Shown one piece after another: positions 5,060 through 5,084 of a stretch of DNA of 5,084 bases (within the stretch, counting starts at the first letter, position 1; every line of letters starts with the position of its first letter). The DNA lies in NCBI GenBank assembly GCA_937992055.1, contig CALKLQ010000054.1, positions 1 to 5,084 of the forward strand. Direction: 5' to 3'. The translations under genes and the position numbers were made by a program. Source of the DNA: an uncultured Clostridia bacterium. GTDB taxonomy: Bacteria; Bacillota; Clostridia; Christensenellales; UBA1242. The notes under the pieces were generated by a model. That model ran no database searches and was not told the origin of the DNA. It saw only the letters and a list, made by a program, of their open reading frames with translations.

Positions 5060-5084
5060 TTGACTAAAAAATAACAAATGGGTA
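5060..5084 (+). promoter_or_regulatory. Possible -35 box of the next plus-strand gene, cut by the window edge
   Basis: TTGACT (5060-5065) matches the -35 consensus at five of six positions. With a 17-nt spacer the -10 would start at 5083, where the window ends in TA. The -10 cannot be seen, so this is a suggestion only. Confidence 0.25.

Larger units (their letters stand above)
4590..5084. other. Long gene-poor A/T-rich spacer after the LRR gene
   Basis: I find no convincing gene in these 495 bases. A plus-frame stretch without stop from 4579 to about 4686 (reading SEVLFESAIRHFQVIKFIQ and a few more residues before TGA) lacks a start codon and could be a decayed gene remnant or chance. A minus-strand frame at 4643-4843 starts with GTG, has no ribosome site and runs straight through the terminator, so it is not accepted. 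What can be supported is the terminator at 4778-4829, a perfect small hairpin GAGCAA/TTGCTC (4759-4764 with 4769-4774) just before it, a palindrome at 5015-5042 and a possible -35 box at 5060. Confidence 0.6.

Overview
The window looks like the chromosome of a low-GC Bacillota (Clostridia-type) bacterium. Codons are AT-rich, one gene has strong Shine-Dalgarno sites, RF2 carries the classical +1 recoding site, and there is a CwlD-type cortex amidase of the kind found in endospore formers. The lineage and spore formation are inferences from these genes; no marker here fixes the species.

Layout, left to right. Positions 2-115 may hold the last 37 codons of a plus-strand gene that runs in from the left; this call is weak. 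Positions 146-1207 (minus) encode TsaD, the t6A37 tRNA modification enzyme. Positions 1210-2311 (minus) encode release factor 2, PrfB. A simple open-reading-frame search misses the first 48 residues of PrfB because they lie across a programmed +1 frameshift (CTT TGA C) after codon 24; the recoded protein is 366 residues. A probable promoter (2338-2366) drives prfB-tsaD as a two-gene decoding operon with a 2-nt gap.

Positions 2395-2665 hold no convincing gene but are the most striking part of the window. They form a dense run of inverted repeats that includes two separate four-way junctions (2428-2494 and 2560-2629). Each is a 7-8 bp closing stem that encloses exactly three hairpins with no unpaired base at the junction. 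Six of nine hairpin loops read GNA or GNNA on the minus strand, which suggests that this strand folds, either as RNA or as single-stranded DNA. I cannot assign the element to a known family. A terminator at 2686-2721 separates it from cwlD (2799-3479, minus), a membrane-anchored or secreted Amidase_3 enzyme.

A divergent 138-bp intergenic region leads to a plus-strand gene (3618-4589). It encodes a 323-residue, apparently cytoplasmic BspA-type leucine-rich-repeat protein with seven perfect 23-residue repeats, a cysteine ladder and a charged helical tail. Positions 4590-5084 contain a long-stem bidirectional terminator, an A/T-rich spacer, an imperfect palindrome and possibly the -35 element of the next gene, cut by the window edge.

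TsaD and RF2 both act in decoding and are probably co-transcribed. The amidase and the LRR gene are divergent neighbours with no evident functional link to them.
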